NCBI GenBank assembly: GCA_916613615.1
Contig: OU744730.1
Span: 35,201,315-35,265,314 of the forward strand
DNA from: Steromphala cineraria
Taxonomy: Eukaryota > Mollusca > Gastropoda > Trochida > Trochidae
Direction: 5' to 3'
DNA: 64,000 nt
Below the pieces are notes generated by a model. It was not told where the DNA came from and did no database searches. It worked only from the letters and a program-made list of their open reading frames with translations. Position numbers and translations under genes: made by a program. Below, piece by piece: positions 20,820-32,724 of the stretch (positions within the stretch are counted from its first letter, which is position 1; each line of letters begins with the position of its first letter).

Positions 20820-21380
20820 ACTGATTTGCGGGAGACATACTGTTTTCCATTCCGTCCGTGATTCCGTGGTTCCGTAATTCAGTAACGCTTTCGTTTCCGG
20901 ATCATATCTCCAAAACCGTTTAATATTTTTTTACGAAACTTGGTATGAGGCTAGATCTAGTGGTGGGCTGGTGTCTTTTGCTATTTTGATAATTCTGAAT
21001 TTTTTTCTGGTTTCCATGGAACAAGTTTTAACTTAGTGCATAAAGAGAGAATGGTCTGTTTCCGGGCCATATCTAAAAAACAGTTCAATATTATTTTACA
21101 AAACCTGGTATATGGTTAGACCTAATGGTGGTTTTTGAACTACGTGCATTTAGGGAGTAGAATAACCATAACTAAAAAATATAATCAATATTATTTTTAA
21201 AAAATTGGTATTAAGTTAGATCTTGCTATTTTGGATATTCTGAATTTCTGATTTTTTGATAGTTTCCATGGTAACAATTTGAACTTACTGCATTTTTGGA
21301 GAAGGTCCATTTCCAAGCTATAGTTCAAAAACTGTTAAATATTGTTTTACTTAACTTGGTACGTAGGAGGATCAACATTT
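20820..21380 (+). repeat. Diverged tandem repeat element, ~165 bp units
   Basis: After TTTGCGGGAGACATAC a CCGTCCGTGATTCCGTGG block leads into about three diverged units containing TTTCCGG..CATATCT..AAAACCGTT and a downstream AACTTGGTA. The anchor AAACTTGGTA/AAACCTGGTA recurs about 165 bp apart (20936, 21101). The organisation is the same as in the other CCGT-led elements, but this copy is older and the 3' end is not clear. Confidence 0.5.
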
Positions 21381-21399
21381 AGTAACAGTATAAGCTAAA

Positions 21400-22808
21400 A
21401 GCACCAAACCAATTTTTTCGGATTTTTTAAGGAACAACTTTCTATTCGAATTTCGAATAAGATGAAGTGTTATCTTTTGAGAATAATACTTGTACAGTTT
21501 TCGAACCCCGATCAATTCGCCTCAGGAATAACTAGAGATTTAATCAGTAAGAAAAAGATATGCAAAGTTTTTTCAAAGAAGGCATTCAGTTATTTACCCT
21601 GTTACAAGATATGGAATTGTATAGGATAACATGGTAATGGTGCAACGAATTGAACTTTCTTAACTTTAACTGATGTTTGTAATCTACTGTGAGTCTGTAC
21701 GATTATTTGAAATACGATATGACATGCTTTTTACTTATATCAATAAAAGGATATTTTGGTAAATCATTTATTTCGTGATTCAACACGACGCTCTATTTAT
21801 TGAGTTCATCAGTTTACAAACAAAAAATGAAGAAACATGTGACATATGCGTTTTATGCTTTCTAACATTTGCCAAAATGCTTTTTCATATTGATATAGAT
21901 TCTCAAATGTTACACATATACTTCATTTGCTCAGCATGCCATGGCAAAACTACTAGTATGTTCGATTCTAAATCAAATAAAATCAACTGTACAATGATTA
22001 ATTCATAAATGATTCTTGATCCAAAATATATAGTTTTAGGAGAAAAATGTTTGATCAAATCACCTAATATAAAAACTGTGACTCTCAAACTAACGTCTTC
22101 ACATTTAGGGTTCTCATCACGTTTTTACTTATACTTGTATAGTTTTGATAGCAAATCAAGTGGTCTTTGTCACGTACGTTTGTATATTAATTATGACCAA
22201 TAGTAGGTCTATCAACGATGTGTACTAAATGCGTGAAAGGCTGATCTTTTTTTCCTGGTATTTTCAGTAGTTGTATCGAATTCTTCATGATTGTCCACAA
22301 TTAATGCGTGTATCCGTGTGCAAAAATTATCACAAACGATATTCACCTCCATCGTTTAGACAAAAAGGAGGTATTAAGGTAATCATAACTTAACATTATC
22401 TTGAAGCAGAATTTATGTCCGTTCACAACTGCGACTCGTTTGTATTGAAACGATTGAAGTGGATTCAATGTGGACATTTTATGGGCGTTGCCTTGCTACA
22501 CTATACTTAGTCCCCACCCCACATACTCCCCCGCCAAGGCAATCTAAAAATAGTATTCAGCTCTAGCGCCCTCTAGCGTCCATCGTTCCAGTTTGATCTT
22601 ATATCGTACGGGGCAGGGTTAAAACGAGTTTGTCCTTACAAGATACGCGAAACAATGTTTATCCCAGTTTGACCGTTCGTTTCGTTTTGTTGTATTTTTT
22701 GCCTTGATAGCCGCCCATAAGACCATACTTTACTGATGCGTGAACAAAAAAGTCTAAAACTGTCTTGGCCATGTTGTTTGTGGCACAGCGCACATAAGGA
22801 ATCAATCG
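21400..22808. other. AT-rich stretch, no gene recognised
   Basis: Several short frames (60-77 codons) occur on both strands between 21775 and 22203 without motifs; most overlap each other in opposite directions. No RNA gene or repeat was seen. Confidence 0.4.
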
Positions 22809-23824
22809 ACCCATTTCCCTATGTACAGTTTTAGAGGAAGACCCCCTACTGCACGTTCACGGTTAGTTTAAGTTAATTCCACACTACAAACATTTAAATA
22901 TATGAAATATGAGTCTTTATGTCATTTCTTTACATGTTCTCAATGCCATTACAAGGATTATGTTTCTATTTTTGTCCAAAATGTCAATGTCAAATGGCTG
23001 CCCGATAGAAGCTAGCATAGCCATCCCGATAGCGCCGTTTTTACTCATCTAATAACTTTAGTAATGCCAAAATAAAGCTGTTAATAACATAAAATAAAAA
23101 GTTTGTACACTCTCTAGTCTAAGTAACATTTCAACGTATCTCTCCATGTAATGAGTAAGATATTAGACAAAATAGTGACTGTACGCTCAAATGGTAGTTG
23201 CACAGGCACTGTACGTATAGTTGTAGACAGTAATATTTTCACTGTACGGGGCATTGGTATGATAGGAATCATGTTATTAGCGTTACAATGGACTTACTTT
23301 GCATTTCATGCTATAATGAGATGTTTATATATCATACGCCTGATTACACCGTTCCATTGTTACTACTGGGATTTGTCTTCACATCTCTTAAATGACTTGA
23401 TTAACATTCCATTGGTACTCATCCAACAGATATCTTTAAGGTCCCACAAAGGATTTTGGATGTCAACACAGGAACAATAAAACTTTAATCAAAGAACTTT
23501 CGAAACAATATTCCAGCTGATCTCGTGAAAGATAAAAAAAATGTATTCCCGATCGCGAGTCACTAACTGTAAAAATACAAGAAATCAGTCCACAATTTGA
23601 AAAGGCATGTACTTCCCATAGCGTGTCTGATGTATCTGTTGGCCCTGATGCAAGCGCAGATGTTAATATATTTACCTCTGATACTGACACTTCAAATGAT
23701 TTACTAATTAAAAACCAATGTATTATTACCCAACACTATGGCACAGATTTGCCTTAAATAGGCGTACTTGTGACTATTTGGCAAGAATTCAATCTGAGAC
23801 AAGACTCATCAAGGGCGAAATCTA

Positions 23825-24930
23825 ACAAGCAGCTGACATGGTCAAGCTATATCCCCCGCAAATTGCACAATATGTATGGGTTTTCCTTATCATATTGCAG
23901 ATTAATTTTACACACAAAAACAACACAATTTTCCAGGATGTTGAAGCAAACTGTTCTAATCAAAACACTAAATGATACCAACATTATGTTACTGTTGGGC
24001 ATAATTCATGTCAATGTTAATCTCAATACCAAGTTTGACAAACCTTTGAGATTTAGTTTTGGACCACATAAGACTCATACCAATTTTCCACTTCAATTCT
24101 CCTTATTTGCCAATTTACATAAAATATTATAAACATAATTTCAATATTCAAAAAAGTTTTACATTGTTTTCTATGACACACCTTCATATGATTATGTATC
24201 TCGATGACAAATTTGATCAATATGTTAGGATTATAGTACTCACGGAAATAGAAATAAAATGCTTTTCGTTGATTATTTCTTTATTTGGAACTAACTGGAT
24301 ATTTCTGTTCTAAATATTCATTCACAATGGTTTTTCCAAACTTTTGTGTCAGACAATTTTTGTAAAATCCCCCGAAATATATGAATTTACAGGAGAGGAA
24401 AACATGTCATTTTCACTCCTCGAAATTATTTCAAAGTCGAAATGTACTTTTCTGATGCAAGCTATTACTATAGACTATAGTATGTAACTTATCTGTATAT
24501 CAGTACCATCCGTTAAAATACATTGTTTAATGTACAATAATTGTATGTCTTATGTCCTATACTATTCATAACTCAAACGATTTAAAAATTCATAAAATAG
24601 TTGAAAAAGAACGTGGTTTCAGTTGAGTTAACAGACATAAACGCGTGTTACAAACTACTATTCTTGCGAGTGCATTCATAACTTCTGTTGTCAATTGCAG
24701 AGTTGCTGTGGCAACGCACGTGCAACTGCAAATTCAGGTGAAAAGAGCGTTGCAGGTTTATTGTCACACGCTTTGCTGAGAGTGACCTAAGCTATAGCAG
24801 TTTTCTAACAGTTTTTTTTGTGAGCCGGACAGGACTTCTTTTGCAAAAAAAGGCAAAATTACACAAACACACGGACGGACGGTACCCACTTTAATACCCC
24901 CCGCAACTTCCTTGTTGTGGGGGATTAAAA
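23825..24930 (-). mobile_element. Pearl/HINE-like element (family A), minus copy, interrupted
   Basis: Read on the minus strand it starts at 24930 with ATCCCCCACAACAAGGAAGT, GCGGGGGGTATTAAA and GTACCGTCCGTCC. It has core segments such as CCTGTCCGGCTCACAA and ATACATAATCATATGAAGGT and ends at 23825 with GCAATTTGCGGGGGATATAG..CAGCTGCTTGT. Two plus-strand copies lie at 41002-41915 and 48250-49531. A block of about 575 bp (24231-24806) interrupts the core. Confidence 0.75.
24231..24806. repeat. ~575 bp block, inverted copy of 31201-31769
   Basis: The block reads from TTATAGTACTCACGGAAATA to GAGTGACCTAAGCTATAGCA and is the reverse complement of 31201-31769 along its length, with scattered substitutions and small indels. 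It interrupts the family A element, so it behaves as a mobile unit. It contains no ORF, and its ends are not obvious TIRs. Confidence 0.75.
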
Positions 24931-24945
24931 AAATTCCCCTATTCA

Positions 24946-26128
24946 TTTAAGCAATATACGCTAAACAGAAATGTTATTATTTTGTTATATGACCGTTTTC
25001 TGAATACCTATTAGAGGAATCATTCACTCTGTGATTGCACAAATACCTGTACCACTGTCGTGTACCCGGTATGGTGGGGATTTTTCAAAATGGTGGACGG
25101 GACAGGTCAACAGAGGTAGGTGTCTGCTTTCATTGCTCCCTTCTCCTAATCGTTGAGGTTTAGGTGGTCACCTTTAACTGTGGTAATCAGGAATAGAATT
25201 TTGAATACATTCCTTATGAGTTTTGGTTCACAAACTGCAAGAAATTTGCGTATTTTAGATGTCAAGTTGATGTTTATCTCACTTTCATTTTCGAAGCGGA
25301 GAAGAGACTTTTTAATGCCTTTTTTCATACCCTTTACGACTTTGAATCTCATACATATTGTCGCGCATATCAGTGTTTGGTTATAATAAAGAGTTCTGTG
25401 CAACTTGACCTGATTTTATTCATAAACTACGAAGTTATTGACAAAATGACAAATCAACATGACAGCGGAGTGGACTCGCCGAATAATCAGCGGAGCGGAC
25501 CCAGAAGGTCGGGTAGAGAGGGATATGGAGGGGACACATTTTGATATGGAAAGGACATCACTTTCAAATTGTACTGTAGTTGAGACAATACCCATGGTAA
25601 TACACAAACTCCTTTGTAAAGTTTGCCAAATGAAACCCACAGAAGAGGTAATCTAGTTTCATGAGCATTATCATCAACCTTTTCATTTACAAATGATTGA
25701 AACAGAGGTTTCTCTTTTCTTTTGCAGAACTTATCTGGAGAACGGTTCCGGGCACACGACAGTGTGTACAGTCACGGCGGGCGACATTAGCAACTACCTT
25801 ATGGCGAGTACAGTTTACTTTCAGTCAAATAATAGCTCCAAACAGTCAAAGATACATGTTCTGAGCTTTAACATGGTAAAATCCACATCCAGTCTTCAAC
25901 GAAAATATAATTTAGCATCAATTAATTCATCTATATCACTGTAGTTGAAAGATTAATACTTTTTGTCGTGAGACACGCTTATGCCGTCTGAAGGGCGACA
26001 TTAAATAATAACTGTGAAGTGATTTGACGACTGTCACGTCAAAAACACGATAGATTGTTACACAAGGAAGCTTAATCAGTCGTCATATAAAGTTTGAACA
26101 TGTTCTGAATAAAAATTGTCTATAATTA
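24946..26128. other. No gene recognised; exon-like frames only
   Basis: Plus-strand open frames at 25459-25656 and 25693-25944 are followed or preceded by splice-like GTAATC and TTTTGCAG sequences, but their phases do not join without a stop and no domain is visible. I treat the stretch as unannotated. Confidence 0.35.
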
Positions 26129-26274
26129 CCGTGAACGTGCAGTAGTGGGTCTTCCTCTAAAACTGTACATAGGGAAATGGGTAGTTGCAGAGGTGCAACT
26201 TCCGATTTGCATGTACAGTCGAGTACCCCCTGTGATCATGGAATTGTGAAAAAATATCTTTATAGATAAACATA

Positions 26275-26973
26275 ATGAAATATATATATTTTTATGTTAT
26301 GATTTTAACCAATAATCATAGGATTATAAAATTAAACGTCAGTCACAAGCCTCCACAAACAGTTGAATCAGCTGTTAAACTTCCAAGTACACACAATAGT
26401 GAGTCTACTATAGTTCAACATCATGAAAAGATTGGAGAGATCACCTTTTTGCAAGACTCTGATGTAATAGGTGTTGAAAATTCGAAATCTACCAAAAGGG
26501 TGAATAAAACAAGATCGAACTTGAAAATCAGTCTTACAAATGATACTGAAAGAGATTCAACCCGCAGTGTTCAAATACAATCTCCAAGTAAAGATGTCAG
26601 CACCCTGCAGATACCACAGATCAATGAAGAAAAAGAGAATCTAAAGGAAGACAATGCTATTGATCTGTTCGAGGGAACTGTCAGGACAAGGACAGTGAGA
26701 TTCTACCTGGGAGGTATCTCAAGCAAATCGACAAGACCCGCCATCCTGAACTTTCTCCATCAAAACAATATCACTGTTAAAGGGCTCAGACTAATTCAAG
26801 GTAAATTCGAAGGTGCTTCACAATCAGCTAAACTAACCATTCCAAAGCACCAATCAGAGCAACTGGAACTAGATGTGGAATGGCCCACAGGAGTCTACTG
26901 TCGCAGATGGATGAGTAAACAACAGTGGCAAGACAAGACTCACGACAGGAATACCAGAGACTGGGCCTACTAA
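26275..26973 (+). pseudogene. LINE ORF1 protein (RNA-binding), ~232 codons
   Basis: The N-terminal half is polar and low in structure. The C-terminal ~80 residues look like the RRM-type domain of mollusc LINE ORF1 proteins: VRFYLGGISSKSTRPAILNF, then AKLTIPKHQSEQLELDVEWP and a closing GVYCRRWMS. ORF1 proteins bind the LINE RNA into a particle. It starts at the first ATG in an AT-rich stretch. ORF2 follows after ~100 bp in another frame. No cysteine knuckles are seen. The frame itself is open, but the partner ORF2 is broken, so the element is dead as a whole. Confidence 0.6.
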
Positions 26974-27079
26974 GAAAATCACTACATGTATCCAGCTCAA
27001 CACAACCAGAAATCCATGAATATGCTCCCTATATTATTGATAACATTCGGTACATTTCCGCTGCTTATCAGCAATGCAA

Positions 27080-28271
27080 TGACTAGTACCCTAAATCTTC
27101 TAACTTGGAATGTGAGAGGAATCATGTCGTCTGCACTCTCATTGTGTGAAATTGTTGATCAGAGCAACATAGATGTATAACAGAACACAAACTACTTGAG
27201 TACTCCGACAGTTTCTTGGATAGTGTTCACCCTATTTACTCATCATTTGTGAAGTATGACCAAAACAGTTCTGCAAATTCCTATTGTGGCAAAGGTGGAG
27301 TTGCTGTGATGTACAAGTCATCACTGATCCCGTATGTGAAACACATTGATGCAATCAACAGCTATCGTATTATTGGGATTGAGGTAAAAGCTCGTGATAT
27401 GCCATCATTTTATCTGTTTGGCGTATATATGCCAACTTCTTCATATGGGTATGAAGCTTTGAAAAAAGAAATTGACACACTGCAAGACTTACACGACTTT
27501 TATGAAAGTAAAGGAATAGTGCTCTTCCTTGGCGATTTCAACATTCCAATCAAGAAAAACAACTGTTCTGCAGAATGTAGACGATCAACTCTACTACAAA
27601 GCTTCCTAGAGAATAACAATTTAGTCATCCTCCAAAATACTGGCTCTTCTCCATTCACCTCTGTCCCTTCACAGTCAATGTTAGACCTTGTTCTAATGCC
27701 AAGAGAACATCAACAAACTGTGCATGACTTTTATATCCACCCTGAAGATGATTTAAACTGTGTCTCAGACCATCTACCAGTATCACTGTCCCTCCTAATA
27801 CATCATTCCCATGAAAGTGATACGACACCACAGAAACCCATGACATCATGGAAAAGGTGTGATGAAACAAACCTCAGGAATTACAAAGATACACTAAGCA
27901 TGGAACTAAATATGAAAAAGCCCTGTGACAATATAACACATACTAGTCAACTGGACGCTCTTTACCAGCATATCACTGAAAGCATTATGAACGCTAGCAC
28001 TACTACGTTACCATTCTCAAGATTTAATCCACATACAAAGCCATATTGGTCACAGGAATTAAACAATGCTCATAAACTTCAAAGACAATCACGACGTCTA
28101 TGGTTAAACAAAGGCCGTCCAAGGGGACCAGAACATGAAAGTTATTCTAACTATAAAAAGTTCAAATCTGACTTCAGAAAAGCTCAACGTAAAGCCATTC
28201 AAGAATCAACTGAAAAATCTCTGCAAGAATTTGAAACTTCATTTGAGTATAACATTAAACGCTTCTGGTAG
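27080..28271 (+). pseudogene. LINE ORF2 apurinic-type endonuclease domain (frameshifted)
   Basis: The AP-like endonuclease nicks target DNA for target-primed reverse transcription. Visible motifs: LNLLTWNVRGI (about 27091), TEHKLL (about 27181, after a frame change), GGVAVMYKSSL, FLGDFNIP (27527), LDLVLMP and the catalytic SDHLPVSLSLL (27766). The frame breaks near 27175 and meets a TAG at 28269-28271, after which it continues open with a further TAA at about 28384. The region after the nuclease is basic. It is continuous with the RT domain downstream. Confidence 0.85.
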
Positions 28272-28279
28272 CTGATTAA

Positions 28280-29510
28280 CAAACGAAAAGGCAAGAAAAA
28301 CAACAATTGTGCTCATCTCACCTACAACAACAATGACATATGGGAAGCTGATGAAATAGGCAATGTTTTTGCTGACTTTTACTAAACGGTTCACTCCCCT
28401 CTGCAAAACTCAAACTTTGATGATGAATTTTTCAAATCCACAAACTCGAAGGTCAATAAACTACTCGAAACAGAGTCTTTCCAACACATTGACGTCCTGA
28501 AAGAACCAGTTACCTTGAATGAACTGAGAAGTATTATTAACAAACTCAAAAAATCTAAAGCTCCTGGAGATGACGGTATTCAAAACGAACCCATCATCTA
28601 TGGTGGACAAACTTTAACAGTCTATCTGATAGATCTTTTCACTGGAATGCTTAAGCTTAGTTTCATCCCTGACTCTTGTAAATCAGGAATAATTATTCCT
28701 ATTCACAAAGGGGGCAACAAACCCAAGAACGATCCTGGTAATTACCGCCCAATAACCCTACTTCCTGTTATCTACAAACTTTTTGAGAAATTCTTGCACA
28801 GCAGACTACAATCCTGGATAGATCTAAAGAACATCAACATTCCAAATCAGCAACAACAGGGATATCAAAGTGGAATAGGTTGTATGACAGCAGAGTTTAA
28901 CCTAACAGAATCAATATGTCATAATTTGGAATTAGGAAGCAAGGTTTATACAGCATTTTTAGACAATAAAAGAGCTTTTGACACTGTTTGGCACAATGGC
29001 CTGTTCTTGAAACGGCATCAACTTGGCATAAAAGGGCAGTCTTGGAGAATCCTTATTGATGCATATACCAGCCTCAAAAGTGCAGTTCTTGTGAATGGCA
29101 TCCAATCAAGATTCTTTCCTGTACGTCAAGGTGTAAGACAAGGGGGAGTGTTGTCAACTCTGCTTTATCTCATTTTTATTGATGAACTCCTTGACGAACT
29201 CGAGACATCAAGATGCGGTATGGATGTGATTGATCTAAATCTTGGAAACCCAACGTTAGCTGATGACATCACCCTTCTGGCTATCACACCAGATGCCCTA
29301 CAGACACTCCTGGATATTGTCTCCAGATATTCCCAGCGGTGGAGATATGAACTAAATCCCTCGAAATGCCAAATAATCGTATTTGGAACCAAACCAGGAT
29401 ACGACTCAACCTTCAAGTGGCATCTAACAGGTGATATTGTATCTACCACTGCCTCTACCAAATACCTAGGAGTACAACTGCAGAAAACCCTAAGCATGAG
29501 TATGCCGTAA
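28280..29510 (+). pseudogene. LINE ORF2 reverse transcriptase domain
   Basis: A non-LTR RT with motifs in order: LKKSKAPGDDGIQNE (28550), GNYRPITLLPVIYKLFEKF (28740), QQGYQSGIGCMTAEF, YTAFLDNKRAFDTVWHNGL, VRQGVRQGGVLSTLLYLIF, catalytic box read as LADD instead of the usual FADD (29256-29267), then LNPSKCQIIVF and STKYLGVQLQ. Asn replaces the usual Gln/Lys-type residue near AFLDNKRAF, which is tolerated in the family. The frame is lost near 29485 and stops at 29508. Both catalytic aspartates of LADD are present, but the stops upstream and the frameshift downstream mean no functional protein. Confidence 0.9.
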
Positions 29511-30346
29511 AGGAAGCATGTAGGAAAGCAAAATCATGCTTTCACGCTCTAATGGGCATTGGATTAAAACCCAAAGGTGTGAATCCTCTTATATCTGCAG
29601 ATACTGTCCGTAAGACAGTTCTCCCTTGCATGCTGTACGGATGTGAACTGTGGACAAAACTCTCTCAGCAGGATATCCGACAGCTGTCCACAACATGGCA
29701 TTATATGGCAAAATCCCTTCAAGGTTTTCAAATTAGGACAAGGACTGATATGTGCCTAAGTATGCTCAACTGGATTCCCATTACAGAAGAAATCTCAAAG
29801 CGTCAACTTATGTTTTGTCACAGACTTTGTTCACTCCCTCCTAACAATATATCTAAGAAGCTGTTTCATAGACGACTTTTCCAATATCTTCAAAACCCAG
29901 GCAAACAACAGTTAGGCTTCATACCTCACATAATACAGCTTCTCCAAAAGTATGACATACTGGACACTATGACCCAATACCTGACCATCAATGATCTACC
30001 TAACAAACATGAGTGGAAGAGAATCATTTCACAAAGAATCACCAGCAAATATAACACCGAGTGGGAAGAACATACCAGCATTGACCCTGATTTTGCACGA
30101 TTCAGAATGCTACATCATGTTCCTGGACCAGCATCAGTCTGGATACGAGCTAGAGACAGAGAGTTCATACGTCAATATACTCATCTGGCTCAAATGTGGG
30201 TTGCAGTTCCACAACAAACGTTGATACGGTGTGATCTGTGCAACATTGAGTATACTGACCTTCTAAGACATGTGATCATTTCCTGTAATCACATGAAAGA
30301 TGTTCACAACAACTTCTGGTCACACATCATCATGCAAATATCATAA
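29511..30346 (+). pseudogene. LINE ORF2 C-terminal domain
   Basis: This continues the RT ORF after the frameshift: KEACRKAKSCFHALMGIG, LPCMLYGCELWTKLSQQD, SMLNWIPITEEISKRQLMF and a terminal Cys/His cluster, CDLCNIEYTDLLRHVIISC, close to the stop at 30344. This is the usual thumb region and terminal zinc-finger-like motif of LINE ORF2. No poly(A) or microsatellite tail is evident just after the stop, so the 3' boundary is uncertain. Confidence 0.8.
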
Positions 30347-30349
30347 AAT

Positions 30350-31200
30350 TCGTCTGGGTGGGTTTTGAGTTATCTGCCCTTGAAGTTTGCGATTTTTACA
30401 TTTTGGTCAACTTTGAAAAATCACAGCAAGAAAAGTATTAAAGTTAGAATTTTCAAATTCATAACTACAATGCTTCACCTACATTGAGTATAAATTTCAG
30501 CTCTCTAGTGCAAGTATCTTCAGAGAAGAAGATTTTCAAAGGTGGGTGGGGTCAGAAATGGTCGAAAATGCACTAAAAGCAAGATGGCGGCCAAACCACG
30601 TGACCTAAGAATTTGCCATGATTTCGTTTTTTTGCAGCATTTTTGATTGCGCATCGTTTTAAAAAAATTCAAGTCTCTAAGTGCATTTTGAAAAAAAAAT
30701 CAATGTTAAATTTTCGACTTTGGAATCGAACTGGACCTTTAATGTACGGATCGATTTGGCCCAAAAGCTTATTGCCGCTATTCCTCAGCAAGGTCTACCA
30801 GCCTGTGAAATTTTGATTTGATAGCATTAGCCGTTTGGTCTGAATCTTGCTCACAAAAATCGTAGAATAATAAAAAAAAAAATAAAAAAAAACCACGCCA
30901 ATAACAATAAGGATTCAGCCTTATGGCTGAATCCTTAAAAATGGTAATTTTCAAATAGAAAATGGTGATTGACAACAATTAAAGATAATTTTAAAAAATC
31001 CATGTTGATCTCTTAGCTTTCTTAAACAGGCTTATTAGAAATAAAATGGTTTTTGGCATTTATTAATGTAAGTTATTCTTACAGATGTTTAAATAACTAA
31101 ATTTTCCCCAACTAGGCCTTATGAAATCAATGCAAAAATATACTCTAAATTACCTTTGTTCAGGTAAAACTGCCCAAAATTTGCATATTTTCAATACATT
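30350..31200. other. Unassigned AT-rich DNA with one perfect short hairpin
   Basis: Possibly the LINE 3' UTR in its first part. At 30909-30936 the palindrome AAGGATTCAGCC-TTAT-GGCTGAATCCTT makes a 12 bp stem. There is an A-rich run at 30868-30890. No gene was recognised. Confidence 0.4.
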
Positions 31201-31769
31201 TCGAAACCTGCTATAACTTACGTCACTCTCAGCAATGCGTGTGACAATAAACCTGCAACGCTCTTTTCACCTGAAATTGCAGATGCACGTGCGTTGCCAC
31301 AGCAACTCTGCAATGGACCATAGACGTTATGAATGAACCCGTAAAGATAGTAGTTTGTAACACGTGTTTATGTCTGTGAACTTAACTAGTTTTTTTTCAA
31401 GTATTTTATGAATTTTTAAATCATATAAGATAAGAATAGTAGAGGACATAACCCACACAATTATTGTAGGCTACATTAAACATTGTAATTTTAACGGACG
31501 GTAGGCCTACTGAGATTACAGATCATTTACATACTATTGCTTGCATCAGAAACGTACATTTCGACTTTGAAATAATTTCGAGGCGTGAAAATGACATGTT
31601 TATTTCCCCTGTAAATTCATATGCTTCGGGGGATTTTATAAAAACTGTCTAAAACAAAAGTTGGGAAAAAACATTGTGAATGAATATTTAGAATACAAAT
31701 ATCCAGTTAGTTCAAAATAAAGAAATACTCGTCAAAAAACCTTTTATTTCTATTTCGTGAGTACTATAA
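31201..31769. repeat. ~570 bp block, inverted copy of 24231-24806
   Basis: It runs from CGAAACCTGCTATAACTTAC to TTTCGTGAGTACTATAA and pairs with the block 6.4 kb upstream. Shared features include a CACGTGCGTTGCCACAGCAA segment and GGGGGATTTTATAAA. It has no coding potential. Confidence 0.75.
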
Positions 31770-31786
31770 GGCTACACTTGGTGATA

Positions 31787-32091
31787 AATTTCTCCTGAAG
31801 TAAGGAGAGGCTCTGACGTCACTAGGTATGCATCCGGGCACCTGCTACAATGCATTGTGGGAGCGAGACTTCAGACATTACTCTATTTGTCGGCTACCGT
31901 TTTGAAGTTAGCATCTGAAGTAAATGACAGCAGTAGTACTTGTTTCTGTAACATGATGGTGTTACATAGGTTAAATGAACAAAGAAAAGTAAAGTTTTCT
32001 CTGTTTGATTTGGTTTTGTGTCAGTTTACGGATGGATTACCGACTTAAAAACTGACCAGTGAACTGCAGGACCTCTAACGAGGATACACTG
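31787..32091 (+). promoter_or_regulatory. Possible promoter and 5' untranslated exon
   Basis: A short region contains TGACGTCAC (CRE-like, 31816), the self-complementary ACAATGCATTGT directly followed by GGGAG (31848), and ends at a strong splice-donor-like ACTGAG|GTAAGC (32091/32092). It lies 760 bp upstream of the first codon proposed for the transposase gene, in the same direction. This is a hypothesis from signals only; there is no transcript evidence. Confidence 0.3.
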
Positions 32092-32724
32092 AGGTAAGCA
32101 AATCAAAGGCAATTATGAATGTATTGATGTTATCTTTAGCATATAGGAGAACGTTTGGTGTTAATGACGTTTTGGAACCATATTGAAGCCAAATAAGGTT
32201 ATGATGTCAAAGTAATCAAAAGTTTTTAACTGCGCTCTAGATAAGGCAGGGCCATAAAGTGATGACGTCACCACCAACTCGTCCCGAAACTCTAGGCCAA
32301 CTTGGGATGGACGGGAAAGAATGCATATCTGTGAGCCTTTATGGTTTCATACGTTGCGACCAACCCAAAGTAAACATTCCCTTTTCTCCGTGCGCTTACC
32401 TTTTCATTTTTCATCTTTATTAGATTTGACATAATATTATGTATGCCTATGATTGCCCCACTCTTTGCAATATAGGCTACAAATTGATGGAAGGGTTCAA
32501 CTGTTCGGTGTAGACGGACGGATCTACTGCTAGTACAATATACTAGATCTACTAGGGTTACAGATGGATATGTATTAGCACATGCTTCTTTGTGTGGCAT
32601 GCTTTTAAGACAATAATCCAGTCTTTGCCCCATATTCAATGATTCCATTACCCGATAAAGCGCAACTCCCGGGTGATTTTGCTCCAACTTCGTTCATATA
32701 TCGTGCCGTCCCCATTTTTCTACG

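Larger units (their letters stand above)
22810..26182. mobile_element. Segment bounded by ~53 bp inverted repeats
   Basis: Positions 22810-22862 (from CCCATTTCCCTATGTACAGT to TGCACGTTCACGG) and 26130-26182 are reverse complements with a single mismatch seen. Either this is one 3.37 kb TIR element that has since received other insertions, or two solo copies of one end lie in opposite orientation. No transposase is recognisable inside and no clear target-site duplication flanks it. Confidence 0.5.

Noticed and set aside
23151..23480. 109-codon plus-strand ORF with hydrophobic stretches
   Set aside because: AT-rich, hydrophobic by composition, no conserved motif and no supporting neighbours.
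25459..25944. Two exon-like frames with splice-like borders (CKVCQMKP and ENGSGHTTVCTV)
   Set aside because: The splice phases do not join without a stop, there is no recognisable domain and no further exons. The resemblance to RING-type cysteine pairs is too short.
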